This document shows positions 9,237-18,510 of a stretch of DNA of 64,000 nt, one piece after another. Position 1 is the first letter of the stretch. Every line of letters begins with the position of its first letter. Origin of the DNA: Paracoccus sp. S3-43 (GTDB lineage Bacteria > Pseudomonadota > Alphaproteobacteria > Rhodobacterales > Rhodobacteraceae). The translations under genes were made by a program, and so were the position numbers. Where the stretch lies: assembly GCF_029027965.1 (NCBI RefSeq), contig NZ_CP119082.1:2961001-3025000 (forward strand). Direction: 5' to 3'. The notes under the pieces were generated by a model that searched no databases, was not told where the DNA came from, and saw only the letters and a program-made list of their open reading frames with translations.

Positions 9237-11351
9237 ATGATTGATGTCGAAGACCTTATCGCGCTTGTCCGCAACTATAACCCGCGCAGCAACGCGACCC
9301 TGATCCGCGACGCCTATGAATACGGGATGCGGATGCACGAGGGGCAGTTTCGCCAGTCGGGCGAGCCCTATTTCACCCATCCCATCGCTGTCGCCGCGAT
9401 CCTGACGGAAATGCGGCTGGACGACGCGACCATCATCACCGCCCTGCTGCACGACACGGTCGAGGACACGCGGTCCACCAAGGAAGACCTGACCGCCACC
9501 TTCGGGGCCGAGATCGCCGATCTGGTCGATGGCGTCACCAAGCTGACCAACCTGGAACTGTCCAGCGCGCAGTCCAAGCAGGCCGAGAATTTCCGCAAGC
9601 TGTTCATGGCCATGTCCCGCGACCTGCGGGTGATCCTGGTCAAGCTGGCGGACCGGCTGCACAACATGCGCACGATCCGGTCGATGCGCCCCGAAAAGCA
9701 GGTCAAGAAGGCGCGCGAGACGATGGACATCTATGCGCCGCTGGCCGGGCGCATGGGGATGCAGTGGATGCGCGAGGAGCTGGAGGATCTGGCCTTCAAG
9801 GTCATCAACCCCGAGGCGCGCAATTCCATCATCCGCCGCTTCGTCAGCCTGCAACGAGACAGCGGCGACATCATCGGCCAGATCACCGCCGATATCCGGG
9901 TCGAGCTGGAACGCGAGGGGATCGAGGCCGATGTGTTCGGCCGCGCCAAGAAACCGTTCTCGGTCTGGCGCAAGATGCAGGAAAAGCAACTGGCCTTCTC
10001 GCGGCTGTCCGACATCTATGGCTTTCGGATCATCACCCGCACCGACATGGACTGCTATCGCGCGCTTGGGGTGATCCATCACCGCTGGCGGATGGTGCCG
10101 GGGCGGTTCAAGGATTACATCAGCCAGCCGAAATCGAACGGCTACCGATCCATCCACACCACCGTCTCGGGGCGCGACGGCAAGCGGGTCGAGGTGCAGA
10201 TCCGCACCCGCCAGATGCACGAGGTCGCCGAATCCGGGGTCGCGGCCCATTGGGCCTATCGCGACGGCGCGCGCACCAGGAACCCCTTCGCGGTCAATCC
10301 CGCCGAATGGATCGACAGCCTGACCGACCGTTTCGAGGACGAGGACCACAACGAGTTCCTGGAAGCCGTCAAGCTGGAAATGTATCAGGACCAGGTGTTC
10401 TGCTTCACGCCCAAGGGCGACGTGCTGCAACTGCCCAAGGGCGCGACGCCCATCGACTTCGCCTATGCGATCCACACCCGGCTGGGCAATTCCTGCGTCG
10501 GCGCCAAGGTCGACGGGATCCGCGTGCCGCTGTGGACGCGGCTCAAGAACGGCCAGTCGGTCGAGATCATCGCGGCCTCCGGGCAGCGCCCGCAATCGAC
10601 CTGGCTGGACATCGTCGTCACCGGCCGCGCCAAGGCCGCGATCCGCCGCTCTCTGCGCGAGGAGGACCGCGACCGCTTCATCCGCCTGGGCCGCGAACTG
10701 GTCCGGGTCAGCTTCGAACATGTCGGCCGCAAGGTCACCGACAAGGCGCTGCGCACCGCCGCCAAGCAGATGGGCATCGCCGACGGCGACGAATTGCTGG
10801 CCCGGATCGGCAGCGCGGAAAATTCCGCCAAGGAGGTGTTGCAGGTTCTCTATCCCGACCTGGCCGCCCACCAGGACGAGATCGACGGCACCCGCCCCTT
10901 CGCGGGGGTCGAGGCGGACGCGGATTTCAAGCGCGCGCCCTGCTGCCGCCCGCTGCCCGGCGAACGGATCGTCGGCATCACCTATCGCGGCAAGGGCGTG
11001 GTGATCCACGCCATCGACTGCCCGGTGCTGGCGGAATACGAGGACAGCCCCGACCGCTGGGTCGACGTGCAATGGCGCGCGGGCCGCCACCCGGCGGTCT
11101 ATTCCACGATGCTGAGCCTGACGATCCGCCACGATGCCGGCGTGCTGGGCCGGATTTGCAGCCTGATCGGGGCGCAGGGGGCGAATATCTCGAACCTTGA
11201 ATTCATGGACCGCAAGCCCGACTTCTATCGCATCGAGGTCGAGGTCGAGCTGCGGGACCAGGAACACCTGCACAACCTTCTGACCGCGCTTGAAGCGGAA
11301 AGCGATGTCGCACAGGTTGCACGCATCCGCGATATCGCGAAGAAACCCTGA
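9237..11351 (+). CDS. rsh: bifunctional (p)ppGpp synthetase/hydrolase (Rsh/SpoT type)
   Basis: A 704-residue stringent-response enzyme. In order: an HD hydrolase domain with GEPYFTHPI and H72-D73 in LLHDTVEDT; a nucleotidyltransferase synthetase domain with YGFRIITRTDMDCYRALG and SQPKSNGYRSIHTTV; a TGS domain with FCFTPKGDVLQLPKGATP; a zinc-finger/helical part with CCRPLPGERIVG; and a C-terminal ACT domain. Both catalytic halves have their motifs, so it should make and degrade the alarmone. It sits after rpoZ and before a GTG-started DUF2062 gene. Confidence 0.94.
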   Translation: MIDVEDLIALVRNYNPRSNATLIRDAYEYGMRMHEGQFRQSGEPYFTHPIAVAAILTEMRLDDATIITALLHDTVEDTRSTKEDLTATFGAEIADLVDGVTKLTNLELSSAQSKQAENFRKLFMAMSRDLRVILVKLADRLHNMRTIRSMRPEKQVKKARETMDIYAPLAGRMGMQWMREELEDLAFKVINPEARNSIIRRFVSLQRDSGDIIGQITADIRVELEREGIEADVFGRAKKPFSVWRKMQEKQLAFSRLSDIYGFRIITRTDMDCYRALGVIHHRWRMVPGRFKDYISQPKSNGYRSIHTTVSGRDGKRVEVQIRTRQMHEVAESGVAAHWAYRDGARTRNPFAVNPAEWIDSLTDRFEDEDHNEFLEAVKLEMYQDQVFCFTPKGDVLQLPKGATPIDFAYAIHTRLGNSCVGAKVDGIRVPLWTRLKNGQSVEIIAASGQRPQSTWLDIVVTGRAKAAIRRSLREEDRDRFIRLGRELVRVSFEHVGRKVTDKALRTAAKQMGIADGDELLARIGSAENSAKEVLQVLYPDLAAHQDEIDGTRPFAGVEADADFKRAPCCRPLPGERIVGITYRGKGVVIHAIDCPVLAEYEDSPDRWVDVQWRAGRHPAVYSTMLSLTIRHDAGVLGRICSLIGAQGANISNLEFMDRKPDFYRIEVEVELRDQEHLHNLLTALEAESDVAQVARIRDIAKKP

Positions 11352-11387
11352 GGCGGGCATAGCCTGGGGCAGAAGGGAACGACAGCC

Positions 11388-12035
11388 GTGTTCAAGCGCA
11401 GCAAGCCGCGCACATATGGGCAACTGGCCAGCGAATTCGTCTATCCGCCGGGCGGGTTCCGGCGGTCCACCACCTATCTGTGGTATCGCCTGCGCCGCCT
11501 GCCCGACCAGCCGCACCGCATCGCGCGCGGCGTGGCGGCGGGGGTGTTCCTGTCGTTTTCCCCGCTGCACGGGTTTCACTTCATCGTCGCGGCCCTGGTG
11601 TGCCTGGCGATCCGGGGCAATGTTCTGGCGGCCTTCGTAGGCACCTTCGCGGGCAATCCGCTGACCACGCCCTTCATCGCGCTTGGCGCGGTGGGGCTGG
11701 GGCGGACGATCCTGGGCCTGCCGGGCGACATGTCGCCCCAGGTGATCTTCCGCGAATTCGCCCATGCCACGGCGGAAACCTGGCACAACGTCATGTCGGC
11801 CTTCGGCCCCGGCCCCACCAGTTGGAGCGGGCTGGCCGAGTTCTGGCACGGCATCTTCCTGCCCTATGCGGTCGGCGGCGCCGTCATGGGCACGATCGCC
11901 GCCGCCCTGTCCTATTACATCACCATCCCGCTGGTTCGGCGTTATCACCGGCGCAAGGGGCGCAAGATGGAGGCGCGGATCGCGCGTGTCCGCGAAGCCT
12001 CGGACGGCAAGGGGCCGGGGGGCGCGGCGGGCTGA
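11388..12035 (+). CDS. DUF2062 domain membrane protein
   Basis: A 215-residue protein with a DUF2062 core: RIARGVAAGVFLSFSPLHGFHF, then two or three hydrophobic segments around GTFAGNPLTTPFIALGAVG. The N-terminus is basic and the C-terminus is a Lys/Arg-rich cytoplasmic tail. The family is membrane-embedded with no firmly assigned biochemical activity. The start is GTG 11388 with an AGAAGGGA ribosome-binding site, 36 bp after rsh, so the two are probably co-transcribed. An 8-bp inverted repeat AGGCCGGG ... CCCGGCCT flanks its 3' region (12035-12092). Confidence 0.8.
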   Translation: MFKRSKPRTYGQLASEFVYPPGGFRRSTTYLWYRLRRLPDQPHRIARGVAAGVFLSFSPLHGFHFIVAALVCLAIRGNVLAAFVGTFAGNPLTTPFIALGAVGLGRTILGLPGDMSPQVIFREFAHATAETWHNVMSAFGPGPTSWSGLAEFWHGIFLPYAVGGAVMGTIAAALSYYITIPLVRRYHRRKGRKMEARIARVREASDGKGPGGAAG

Positions 12036-12100
12036 GGCCGGGTTTCATCGCCCTGCCACATCAATGCCGCATCGCTGTCACGATCCCGGCCTAGCAGGTG

Positions 12101-12119
12101 CCTTCGAAACCGACGAAGG
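12101..12119 (+). promoter_or_regulatory. hairpin enclosing the ribosome-binding site of the 12129 gene
   Basis: CCTTCG, a 7-nt loop and CGAAGG form a 6-bp stem whose right arm contains the AAGG of the Shine-Dalgarno sequence GAAGGA, 9 nt before the ATG. If it forms, it would reduce translation initiation. This is a structural inference only. Confidence 0.35.
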
Positions 12120-12128
12120 AAACCGCCC

Positions 12129-13481
12129 ATGCGCCCGATCCTGGCCCTGCTGGCCTGCTCTGCCGCCCCGCTTCTGACCACCGCCGCCCTGGCCGAGGAC
12201 AGCTTTCCCGCCACCCTGGCCGGTCACGCGACCCTGCCCGCCTTCACCATGGTGACGCCGCCCGCCGATGCGCCGCGCGACCTGTGGGTGTCGGGCAAGT
12301 TCACCGGCACGACCCGCAACGAAACGCCGATGTCGGTCGAAGGCGACGTGGGCAAGGCCTATGGCGGCCACAAGACCGGCATCTGGCTGCCCTTCATCGG
12401 CCAGCCGGTGCAGGGCATGTCGGGCCTGGCGATGAATCGCGACACGGATGGAAGCTGGTTCACGCTGACCGATAACGGCTTCGGCTCCAAGGTGAACAGC
12501 CCGGACGCGATGCTGTTCTTCCACCGGATGCAGCCCGATTTCGAGACCGGCAAGGTCTCTCGCCTGGACACGATCTTCCTGCGCGATCCCGACCGCAAGG
12601 TGCCCTTCCGCATCGCCAACGAGGCGACCGAGGGACGCTATCTGACCGGCGCCGATTTCGACCCGGAAAGCATCCAGTTCCTGAACGACGAAATCTGGAT
12701 CGGCGACGAATTCGGGCCCTTCGTCCTGCGTGTGGCGCGTGACGGGCGGGTTCTGTCGGTCCACCAGACCATGCTGGACGGCGCGGCGCTGACCGGCCCC
12801 GACACGCCCGGCACCACGGTCCCCGCGCAGCCCGGCACCGATTTCCGCGTGCAGCGGTCCGGCGGATACGAGGGCATGGCCCTGCAACCCGGCACCGGCC
12901 TGCTGTGGGGGATGCTGGAAAAGCCGCTGCTGGCCGAGGACGGCCAGCCCGAGGGTGACTTCCTGCGCGTCATCACCTTCGACACCGCGAAGGGCGACTG
13001 GACCGGCGACAGCTATCGCTTCCGCCTGGCCGAGGGCGCGACAGCGATCGGCGATTTCAACTTCATCGACGACACCCGCGCCCTGGTGATCGAGCGCGAC
13101 AACGGCGAGGGCGACGCGGCCCGCGCCTGCGCCGAGGGGGCGGCGGACCAATCCGCCTGCTATCCCCAGCCCGCGCGAGTCAAGAACGTGGTGCTGGTCG
13201 ATACCGCCAGCGTCGATGCCGAGGGCTTCATCCGCCGCATCGGCCATATCGACCTGCTGGACATCGCCGATCCCGACAACAAGGCCCCCGAGGGCCTGAC
13301 GGCGGACAGCCGGTTCGGCTTTCCCTTCTTCACCATCGAGGACGTGGCCCGCGTCGACGACACGCATATCCTGGTGGCGAACGACAACAACCTGCCCTTC
13401 TCGGGCGGGCGCGAGATCGGCAAGGCGGCGGATAACGAGTTCATCCTGCTGTCGGTCCCGGAGCTGCTGGCCGCGCGCTGA
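12129..13481 (+). CDS. exported esterase-like activity of phytase family protein
   Basis: A 450-residue exported protein. The first 22 residues are a signal peptide with a cut near AALAED. The body reads as a beta-propeller of the family called esterase-like activity of phytase: GMSGLAMNRDTDGSWFTLTDNGFG, FDPESIQFLNDEIWIGDEFGPFVLR, GYEGMALQPGTGLLWGMLEKP and FFTIEDVARVDDTHILVANDNNLPF. Substrate and reaction are not established for this subgroup; the name reflects similarity only. A strong hairpin with the repeated GGATATTTG element follows its stop. Confidence 0.75.
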   Translation: MRPILALLACSAAPLLTTAALAEDSFPATLAGHATLPAFTMVTPPADAPRDLWVSGKFTGTTRNETPMSVEGDVGKAYGGHKTGIWLPFIGQPVQGMSGLAMNRDTDGSWFTLTDNGFGSKVNSPDAMLFFHRMQPDFETGKVSRLDTIFLRDPDRKVPFRIANEATEGRYLTGADFDPESIQFLNDEIWIGDEFGPFVLRVARDGRVLSVHQTMLDGAALTGPDTPGTTVPAQPGTDFRVQRSGGYEGMALQPGTGLLWGMLEKPLLAEDGQPEGDFLRVITFDTAKGDWTGDSYRFRLAEGATAIGDFNFIDDTRALVIERDNGEGDAARACAEGAADQSACYPQPARVKNVVLVDTASVDAEGFIRRIGHIDLLDIADPDNKAPEGLTADSRFGFPFFTIEDVARVDDTHILVANDNNLPFSGGREIGKAADNEFILLSVPELLAAR

Positions 13482-13490
13482 GTTGCGCAG

Positions 13491-13545
13491 GCGGGGGACT
13501 TCGCGTCCCCCGCACCCCCTGCGGGATATTTGCGCCAAGATGAAG
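13491..13545 (+). repeat. GGATATTTG-type intergenic element, copy B, with strong hairpin
   Basis: A perfect 9-bp stem GCGGGGGAC / GTCCCCCGC with loop TTCGC (13491-13513) starts 9 nt after the stop of the exported protein gene. It is followed by ACCCCCTGC, GGATATTTG (13524-13532), CCAAG (13535-13539) and AAG (13543-13545). It fills the gap between convergent genes and probably ends the plus-strand transcript. Copies A (1955-1998) and C (27183-27241) share the downstream motif. Confidence 0.65.
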
Positions 13546-13546
13546 A

Positions 13547-14902
13547 TCAGCCGCTGGCCTGTGCCAGGGCCCGAAGATAGGTCGCAGACCACCAGCCGAC
13601 ATCCTGTTCGACCACGCCGCGCAGCAGGGCTGCGTGGCGGTCGCGGCGTTCGTCAAGCGGCATGGCGATGGCCTGCTGCATGGCCTGGGCCAGTTCCCAG
13701 GGATCATGGGGGTTGATGATCAGCGCATCGGTCATCGCCTCGGCCGCGCCGGCGAAGCGCGACAGGATCAGGACGCCGGGATCGGCGGGGTTCTGGGCCG
13801 CGACATATTCCTTGGCCACCAGGTTCATGCCGTCGGCCAGGGGCGTGACCAGGCCCACGCGGGACTGGCGATAGAGGCCCGCAAGCTCGTTGCGGGGGAT
13901 CGGGCGGTGGATGAAGCGGATCGGCGTCCAGTTGACGGTGGCGAACTGGCCGTTGATGCGGCCCGCGAGATGTTCGGTCTCCTCTCGGATCTGCTGATAG
14001 GCGTCCACGGATTCCCGCGTCGGCGGGGCGATTTGCAGCAGCATCACCTGTTCGGTCAGCGAGGGGTCATTTTCCAGCAGATATTGGAAGGCCCGGAACC
14101 GCTGCGGGATGCCCTTGGAATAGTCCAGCCGGTCCACGCCGATCATCATCTGCGATCCGGTCAGGCTGCGCATCCGGTCTTCCTCGCGCGCGCCCTCGGC
14201 CTCGGCGATGAAGGCTGCCGCGTCGATGCCGATGGGAAAGACGCCCGCGCGGATGTGGCGGTCCGAGATGCGGAAATCATGGTCCGACATCTGTTCGGCA
14301 TCGGTCAGGCTGCGGGCGCTTGCGGCGAAGTTGTCCAGGTCGCGCTGCGCCTGGAAGCCCAGCAGGTCGTAATGGGACAGCCAGTCGAACAGCTCTGGCG
14401 GGTTCGGCAGCGTGGCGCAATCGGCGGGACCGGGAAAGGGGATGTGCAGGAAATGCCCGATCGGTCCCCGAACCCCCAGCTTGCGCAATTCCTGCGCCAA
14501 GGGGAACAACTGGTAATCCTGCACCCAGATCTGGTCATCGGGGCGCAGATGCGGGGCCAGCAGCCGGGCGATGCGTTCGTTGACCCGGCGATAGCCGTCC
14601 AGGTATTCCGGCAGGATCCGCATCAGATCCGCGCGGCCATGGCAGACGGGCCACAGCACGGAATTGGAATAGCCCAGGTAATATTCGTCGTGATCCTGCG
14701 GCGTCAGGTCGAAGGAGGCGCGCTGGAACGCCGCCCCTTCATGGAAGGCCAGGGCGTCGGCCGGATCCTCGACCGTCTCGCCCGAAAAGCCGACCCACAG
14801 CCCGCCCGAGGTGCGCAGCGCGTCCTGCAAGGCGACGACCAGCCCGCCCGAGGGGTTGTCGCCCAGCGGAATGCGGTTCGACACGGCGACAAGACGCGAC
14901 AT
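13547..14902 (-). CDS. otsA: trehalose-6-phosphate synthase
   Basis: A 451-residue GT20 glycosyltransferase that makes trehalose 6-phosphate from UDP-glucose and glucose 6-phosphate. It begins MSRLVAVSNRIP, then GDNPSGGLVVAL (sugar-nucleotide loop), WVQDYQLFPLAQELR, HIPFP, GVDRLDYSKGIPQRFRAF and the nucleotide-binding LVTPLADGMNLVAKEYVAAQ. All main family blocks are present. The start overlaps the otsB stop by 1 nt (TGATG), so the pair is translationally coupled. Trehalose here would serve as an osmolyte or stress protectant. Confidence 0.94.
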   Translation of the reverse strand: MSRLVAVSNRIPLGDNPSGGLVVALQDALRTSGGLWVGFSGETVEDPADALAFHEGAAFQRASFDLTPQDHDEYYLGYSNSVLWPVCHGRADLMRILPEYLDGYRRVNERIARLLAPHLRPDDQIWVQDYQLFPLAQELRKLGVRGPIGHFLHIPFPGPADCATLPNPPELFDWLSHYDLLGFQAQRDLDNFAASARSLTDAEQMSDHDFRISDRHIRAGVFPIGIDAAAFIAEAEGAREEDRMRSLTGSQMMIGVDRLDYSKGIPQRFRAFQYLLENDPSLTEQVMLLQIAPPTRESVDAYQQIREETEHLAGRINGQFATVNWTPIRFIHRPIPRNELAGLYRQSRVGLVTPLADGMNLVAKEYVAAQNPADPGVLILSRFAGAAEAMTDALIINPHDPWELAQAMQQAIAMPLDERRDRHAALLRGVVEQDVGWWSATYLRALAQASG

Positions 14903-15648
14903 CAGCGCAGGCCCCCAAGGGCTTCGTCCAGCCAGCGGGCCAGGGCGGCGGGGTCGTCCAGCCGGTATCGCGCGACGCTGTCCCCGGCGCCGATCTTGAT
15001 ACCGTCCCCGCCAAGCGCCTGGGCGCGGGCCATCGCCGCCTCGTCCGTCAGGTCGTCGCCCGCATAGACCGGGACGCGGCCCGAAAAGGGCGGCATGGCC
15101 ATCAGCCGGTCCAGGGCGCCGTCCTTGCCGGTGCCCGCCGGGCGCAGTTCCACCGCCATCTTGGCGGGTTGCAGGACCATGTTGGGATGGGCGTCGGCCA
15201 GTTGCTGCATCACCTCCTCGACCACCAGGCGCAGCGACGGGTCGGCGCGGTAATGCAGCGCGACGCCATGCGGCTTGCGTTCGACCAGGATCGCGGGATG
15301 CGCCGCCACCGCCCCGGCGGCGGCGGCGTGCAGGGCGGGAATGTCCAGATCGGCATCATGGGTCGCCGCGATGTCCTTGCCGCCCAGGGCCAGTTCGGCC
15401 CCATGGCTGCCCGCCATCGCGCCGGGAAAGCCGGGCAGGTAACGCCGCAGATTCGCCACGTCCCGCCCCGAGATCAGCGCCACCGCCCCGCCCAGTGCCT
15501 CGTGCAGCCGTTCCAGCCGTCGGGCCAGCCCAGGCGGGACCGTCACGGCATCGGGGCGGGGCGCGATCTCGACCAGGCAGCCGTCGAAATCCAGGAACAG
15601 GGCGGTGTCTGCGGTCAGGGCGGGAAGGGACAGGGCTGGCGGCTGCAT
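14902..15648 (-). CDS. otsB: trehalose-6-phosphate phosphatase
   Basis: A 248-residue HAD-superfamily phosphatase that removes the phosphate from trehalose 6-phosphate. HAD motif I is ALFLDFDGCLVEI with the nucleophile and acid Asp pair, motif II lies in ALISGRD, and motif IV is VYAGDDLTDEAAM. ATG 15648 was chosen because an AAAGGAG site lies just upstream and the domain follows directly. It is the first gene of the otsB-otsA operon and is divergent from the nitronate monooxygenase gene, with a 147-bp promoter region between. Confidence 0.92.
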   Translation of the reverse strand: MQPPALSLPALTADTALFLDFDGCLVEIAPRPDAVTVPPGLARRLERLHEALGGAVALISGRDVANLRRYLPGFPGAMAGSHGAELALGGKDIAATHDADLDIPALHAAAAGAVAAHPAILVERKPHGVALHYRADPSLRLVVEEVMQQLADAHPNMVLQPAKMAVELRPAGTGKDGALDRLMAMPPFSGRVPVYAGDDLTDEAAMARAQALGGDGIKIGAGDSVARYRLDDPAALARWLDEALGGLR

Positions 15649-15795
15649 TGGCGCGCATTCTCCTTTGCAACGGGGATCCGGAACTCTAACCCCTTGGGAC
15701 GGCATCGGTTTCACGAAAGCGCGAGATTTTCCGCCGCGTTACCATTGCCCCGCGCCGCCTGCCGCGCCATCGTCGTGCCAGACCCGGAGGATCAC

Positions 15796-16761
15796 ATGCT
15801 GCCACCCATCCTGCAAGACCTGCGCATTCCCGTCGTCGCCTCGCCGATGTTCATCGTCTCGGGGCCGGATCTGGTCATCGCGCAATGCAAGGCCGGCATC
15901 GTCGGCAGCTTCCCCGCCCTGAACGCGCGCGAAAAGGACGGCGAGCCGCCCCTGCTGGACGTCTGGCTGACCCGCATCGCCGAAGAGCTGGACCGCCACA
16001 ACCAGGCCAACCCCGACCGGCCCGCCGCACCCTTTGCCGTGAACCAGATCGTCCACCGCAGCAATGCCCGGCTGGAGCGCGACATCGAGATCTGCCACCG
16101 CCACAAGGTGCCGATCTGGATCACGTCCCTGGGCGCGCGGGTCGAGGTGAACCAGGCCGCCCATGACTGCGGCGGCATCGCGCTGCATGACGTGATCAAC
16201 AACGTCTTCGCGAAGAAGGCCATTGAAAAGGGCGCGGACGGGCTGATCGCCGTTGCGGCGGGCGCGGGCGGCCATGCCGGGCCGCTGTCGCCCTTTGCCC
16301 TGATCCAGGAGATCCGCGACTGGTTCGATGGCCCGCTGCTGCTGTCGGGGGCCATCGCCACGGGCCGGGCGGTGCTGGCGGCGCAGGCGATGGGGGCCGA
16401 TCTGGCCTATATCGGCAGTCCCTTCATCGCCACGACCGAGGCGAACGCGCCCGCCGACTACAAGCGGATGATCACCGAAAGCGGGGCGATGGATATCGTC
16501 ACATCGTCGCTGTTCACGGGGGTGTCGGGGAATTACCTTGCGCCGTCGATCCGGGCGGCGGGGCTGGACCCGGACAAGCTGGAAACAGCGGACGCGTCCG
16601 CGATGAATTTCGGCGGCAATGCGTCCAGGGCCAAGGCCTGGAGCCAGATCTGGGGATCCGGCCAGGGCATCGGCGCGGTGCGCGACATCGTGCCCGCCGC
16701 CGCGCGGATCGACCGGCTGGCCGCCGAATATGCCGCCGCAAGGGCCGCGATCTGCGGCTGA
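15796..16761 (+). CDS. nitronate monooxygenase (2-nitropropane dioxygenase family)
   Basis: A 321-residue FMN-dependent TIM-barrel enzyme that oxidises alkyl nitronates. It starts [18 protein letters not shown], contains the phosphate-binding [12 protein letters not shown] and the later [23 protein letters not shown], and ends with a helical insert. ATG 15796 has a CGGAGG site 6-11 nt upstream. The frame is open further upstream but overlaps the otsB promoter region and lacks family sequence. Substrate range cannot be read from sequence. Confidence 0.87.
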   Translation: MLPPILQDLRIPVVASPMFIVSGPDLVIAQCKAGIVGSFPALNAREKDGEPPLLDVWLTRIAEELDRHNQANPDRPAAPFAVNQIVHRSNARLERDIEICHRHKVPIWITSLGARVEVNQAAHDCGGIALHDVINNVFAKKAIEKGADGLIAVAAGAGGHAGPLSPFALIQEIRDWFDGPLLLSGAIATGRAVLAAQAMGADLAYIGSPFIATTEANAPADYKRMITESGAMDIVTSSLFTGVSGNYLAPSIRAAGLDPDKLETADASAMNFGGNASRAKAWSQIWGSGQGIGAVRDIVPAAARIDRLAAEYAAARAAICG

Positions 16762-16822
16762 CCTTTGCGATCCGCGCCCGGCGCCCCATATTGGGGCGGA
16801 ACAGGACCAGCGGAGGACAAGC

Positions 16823-17269
16823 ATGGCCTATCAGAAAACCGCCGAAGCCATTGCCCGGCTGACGCCCGAACAGCGTCGCGTCACCCAGGAAAACGGCACC
16901 GAGAGGCCCTTTACCGGCGAATACGACCACCATTTCGAACCCGGCATCTATGTGGATGTGGTCTCGGGCGAGCCGCTGTTCGCGTCGTCGGCCAAATACA
17001 ATTCCGGCTGCGGCTGGCCCGCCTTCACCAAGCCGATCGACGGAAACGTGACCGAACACCGCGACAGCTCGCATGGCATGGTCCGGGTCGAGGTCCGGTC
17101 GAAGCATGGCGACAGCCATCTGGGCCATGTCTTCCCCGACGGTCCGCCCGATGCGGGGGGCCTGCGTTACTGCATCAACTCGGCGTCGCTGCGCTTCGTG
17201 CCGAAGGACCGGATGGAGGCCGAGGGCTACGGCGCCTGGCTGCCCCAGGTCGAGGAGGCGGGCCGATGA
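16823..17269 (+). CDS. msrB: peptide-methionine (R)-S-oxide reductase MsrB
   Basis: A 148-residue repair enzyme that reduces methionine R-sulfoxide. The catalytic Cys is C117 in [12 protein letters not shown], and a likely resolving Cys is C63 in NSGCGWPAF. The conserved [14 protein letters not shown] precedes the catalytic strand. The two CxxC zinc motifs of one MsrB subtype are absent ([13 protein letters not shown] has no Cys), so this is a zinc-free form. Its stop overlaps the msrA start by 4 nt (ATGA). Confidence 0.93.
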   Translation: MAYQKTAEAIARLTPEQRRVTQENGTERPFTGEYDHHFEPGIYVDVVSGEPLFASSAKYNSGCGWPAFTKPIDGNVTEHRDSSHGMVRVEVRSKHGDSHLGHVFPDGPPDAGGLRYCINSASLRFVPKDRMEAEGYGAWLPQVEEAGR

Positions 17270-17772
17270 GCGAACGCGCGGTTCTTGCGGGCGGCTGCTT
17301 CTGGGGGATGCAGGATCTGATCCGGCGCCTGCCCGGCGTCATCGCGACGCGCGTCGGCTATACCGGCGGCGACATCCCGAACGCCACCTATCGCAATCAC
17401 GGCACCCATGCCGAGGGGATCGAGATCGTCTTCGATCCCGGCATCGTCACCTATCGCAAGCTGCTGGAGGTGTTCTTCCAGATCCACGATCCGACCACCC
17501 CCAACCGGCAGGGCAACGACATCGGCCCCAGCTATCGGTCAGCGATCTATTACGCGGATGAGGATCAGAAGCGGGTCGCCCTGGAAACCATCGCCGACGT
17601 GGATGCCTCGGGTCTGTGGCCCGGCAAGGTCGTGACCGAGGTCGAGCCGGTCGGCGATTTCTGGGAAGCCGAACCCGAACATCAGGATTACCTGGAACGC
17701 TTCCCGAACGGCTATACCTGCCACTTCCCGCGCCCGAACTGGGTGCTGCCGCGACAGACCGCCGCGGGATAG
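17266..17772 (+). CDS. msrA: peptide-methionine (S)-S-oxide reductase MsrA
   Basis: A 168-residue enzyme reducing methionine S-sulfoxide. The catalytic Cys is C11 in [17 protein letters not shown], followed by TRVGYTGG and [12 protein letters not shown] with the catalytic Glu. The MQDLIR version of the active-site helix differs from the E. coli VERLF form and seems to mark a proteobacterial subgroup. It is translationally coupled to msrB, so both stereoisomers are repaired from one transcript. No signal peptide is seen, so it is cytoplasmic. Confidence 0.92.
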   Translation: MSERAVLAGGCFWGMQDLIRRLPGVIATRVGYTGGDIPNATYRNHGTHAEGIEIVFDPGIVTYRKLLEVFFQIHDPTTPNRQGNDIGPSYRSAIYYADEDQKRVALETIADVDASGLWPGKVVTEVEPVGDFWEAEPEHQDYLERFPNGYTCHFPRPNWVLPRQTAAG

Positions 17773-17783
17773 CGGCTGGCGGC

Positions 17784-18407
17784 TCAGGCCCGGCCCGCCG
17801 CCGCCGACAGCAGCGACGGGTCGATGCCCTGGGCGCGCAGTGCGGTCTGCCATTTGTCGGAATGGGCGGTGCTGAAGATCAGATCCTCGGCCCCGTCGCC
17901 GGTCAGCCAGCCGTTTTGCAGCATCTCGTCTTCCAGCTGTCCCGGACCCCATCCGGCATAGCCAAGCGCCAGCACCGCCGAGGCCGGGCCATGGCCGCTG
18001 GCCAGATCCTCCAGGATGTCGCGCGTGGTGGTCATGGCCAGCGTCCGGCCGATGCGCAGCCGCCCTTCCGGGTCGTCGCCATGTTCGGGGACGTTGTGCA
18101 GCACGAAGCCGCGCCCCGGTTCGACCGGACCGCCGAAACGGACCTCGATCCGCCGGGCGGCGGCGTCGGTCTCGATGCCAAGCTGTTCCAGCAGGTCGCC
18201 AAAGTCGATTTCCGGCAGCGGCCGGTTCAGGACCAGGCCCATCGCGCCCTGGTCGGTATGGGCGCAGACCAGCACGACCGAGCGTTCGAAACGCGGATCG
18301 GCCATGCCGGGCATCGCGATCAGGATCTTGCCGGTCAGGTTGGACGGGTCCGCCGCGCCGGACGGAAGGCCGGCAGAGCTGCTGTCGTGACTGTGGGGAC
18401 TGCTCAT
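17784..18407 (-). CDS. yqgE: YqgE/AlgH family protein (UPF0301)
   Basis: A 207-residue protein with UPF0301 blocks: NLTGKILIAMPGMADPRFERSV near residue 25, GAMGLVLNRPL, RFGGPVEPGRGFVLH, and ALGYAGWGPGQLEDEMLQNGWL. The family includes AlgH, linked to alginate control in Pseudomonas, but the molecular activity is unknown. ATG 18407 has an excellent AAAGGAG site 7 nt upstream. It is divergent from the DsbD-like gene at 18511 and convergent with msrA, with an 11-bp gap. Confidence 0.88.
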   Translation of the reverse strand: MSSPHSHDSSSAGLPSGAADPSNLTGKILIAMPGMADPRFERSVVLVCAHTDQGAMGLVLNRPLPEIDFGDLLEQLGIETDAAARRIEVRFGGPVEPGRGFVLHNVPEHGDDPEGRLRIGRTLAMTTTRDILEDLASGHGPASAVLALGYAGWGPGQLEDEMLQNGWLTGDGAEDLIFSTAHSDKWQTALRAQGIDPSLLSAAAGRA

Positions 18408-18510
18408 CTGTTCTCCTTTCCGTCCTAGATCGGCGTTGGCGTCCGGTGTTGCAAGCCCTGCGCGCAATTGTGACTTCATCCGCGCCCCGCCTGCCGCTAT
18501 CGCTTGGGCC

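Noticed and set aside
8361-11948. A 1195-codon open frame on the minus strand opposite folK, rpoZ, rsh and DUF2062
   Set aside because: It spans several well-supported plus-strand genes, is full of His/Gln/Arg/Gly typical of antisense frames in high-GC DNA, and shows no domain.
12035-12092. An 8-bp inverted repeat AGGCCGGG ... CCCGGCCT with a 42-nt spacer
   Set aside because: It is too widely spaced for an intrinsic terminator and expected by chance in GC-rich DNA. It is mentioned only with the DUF2062 gene.
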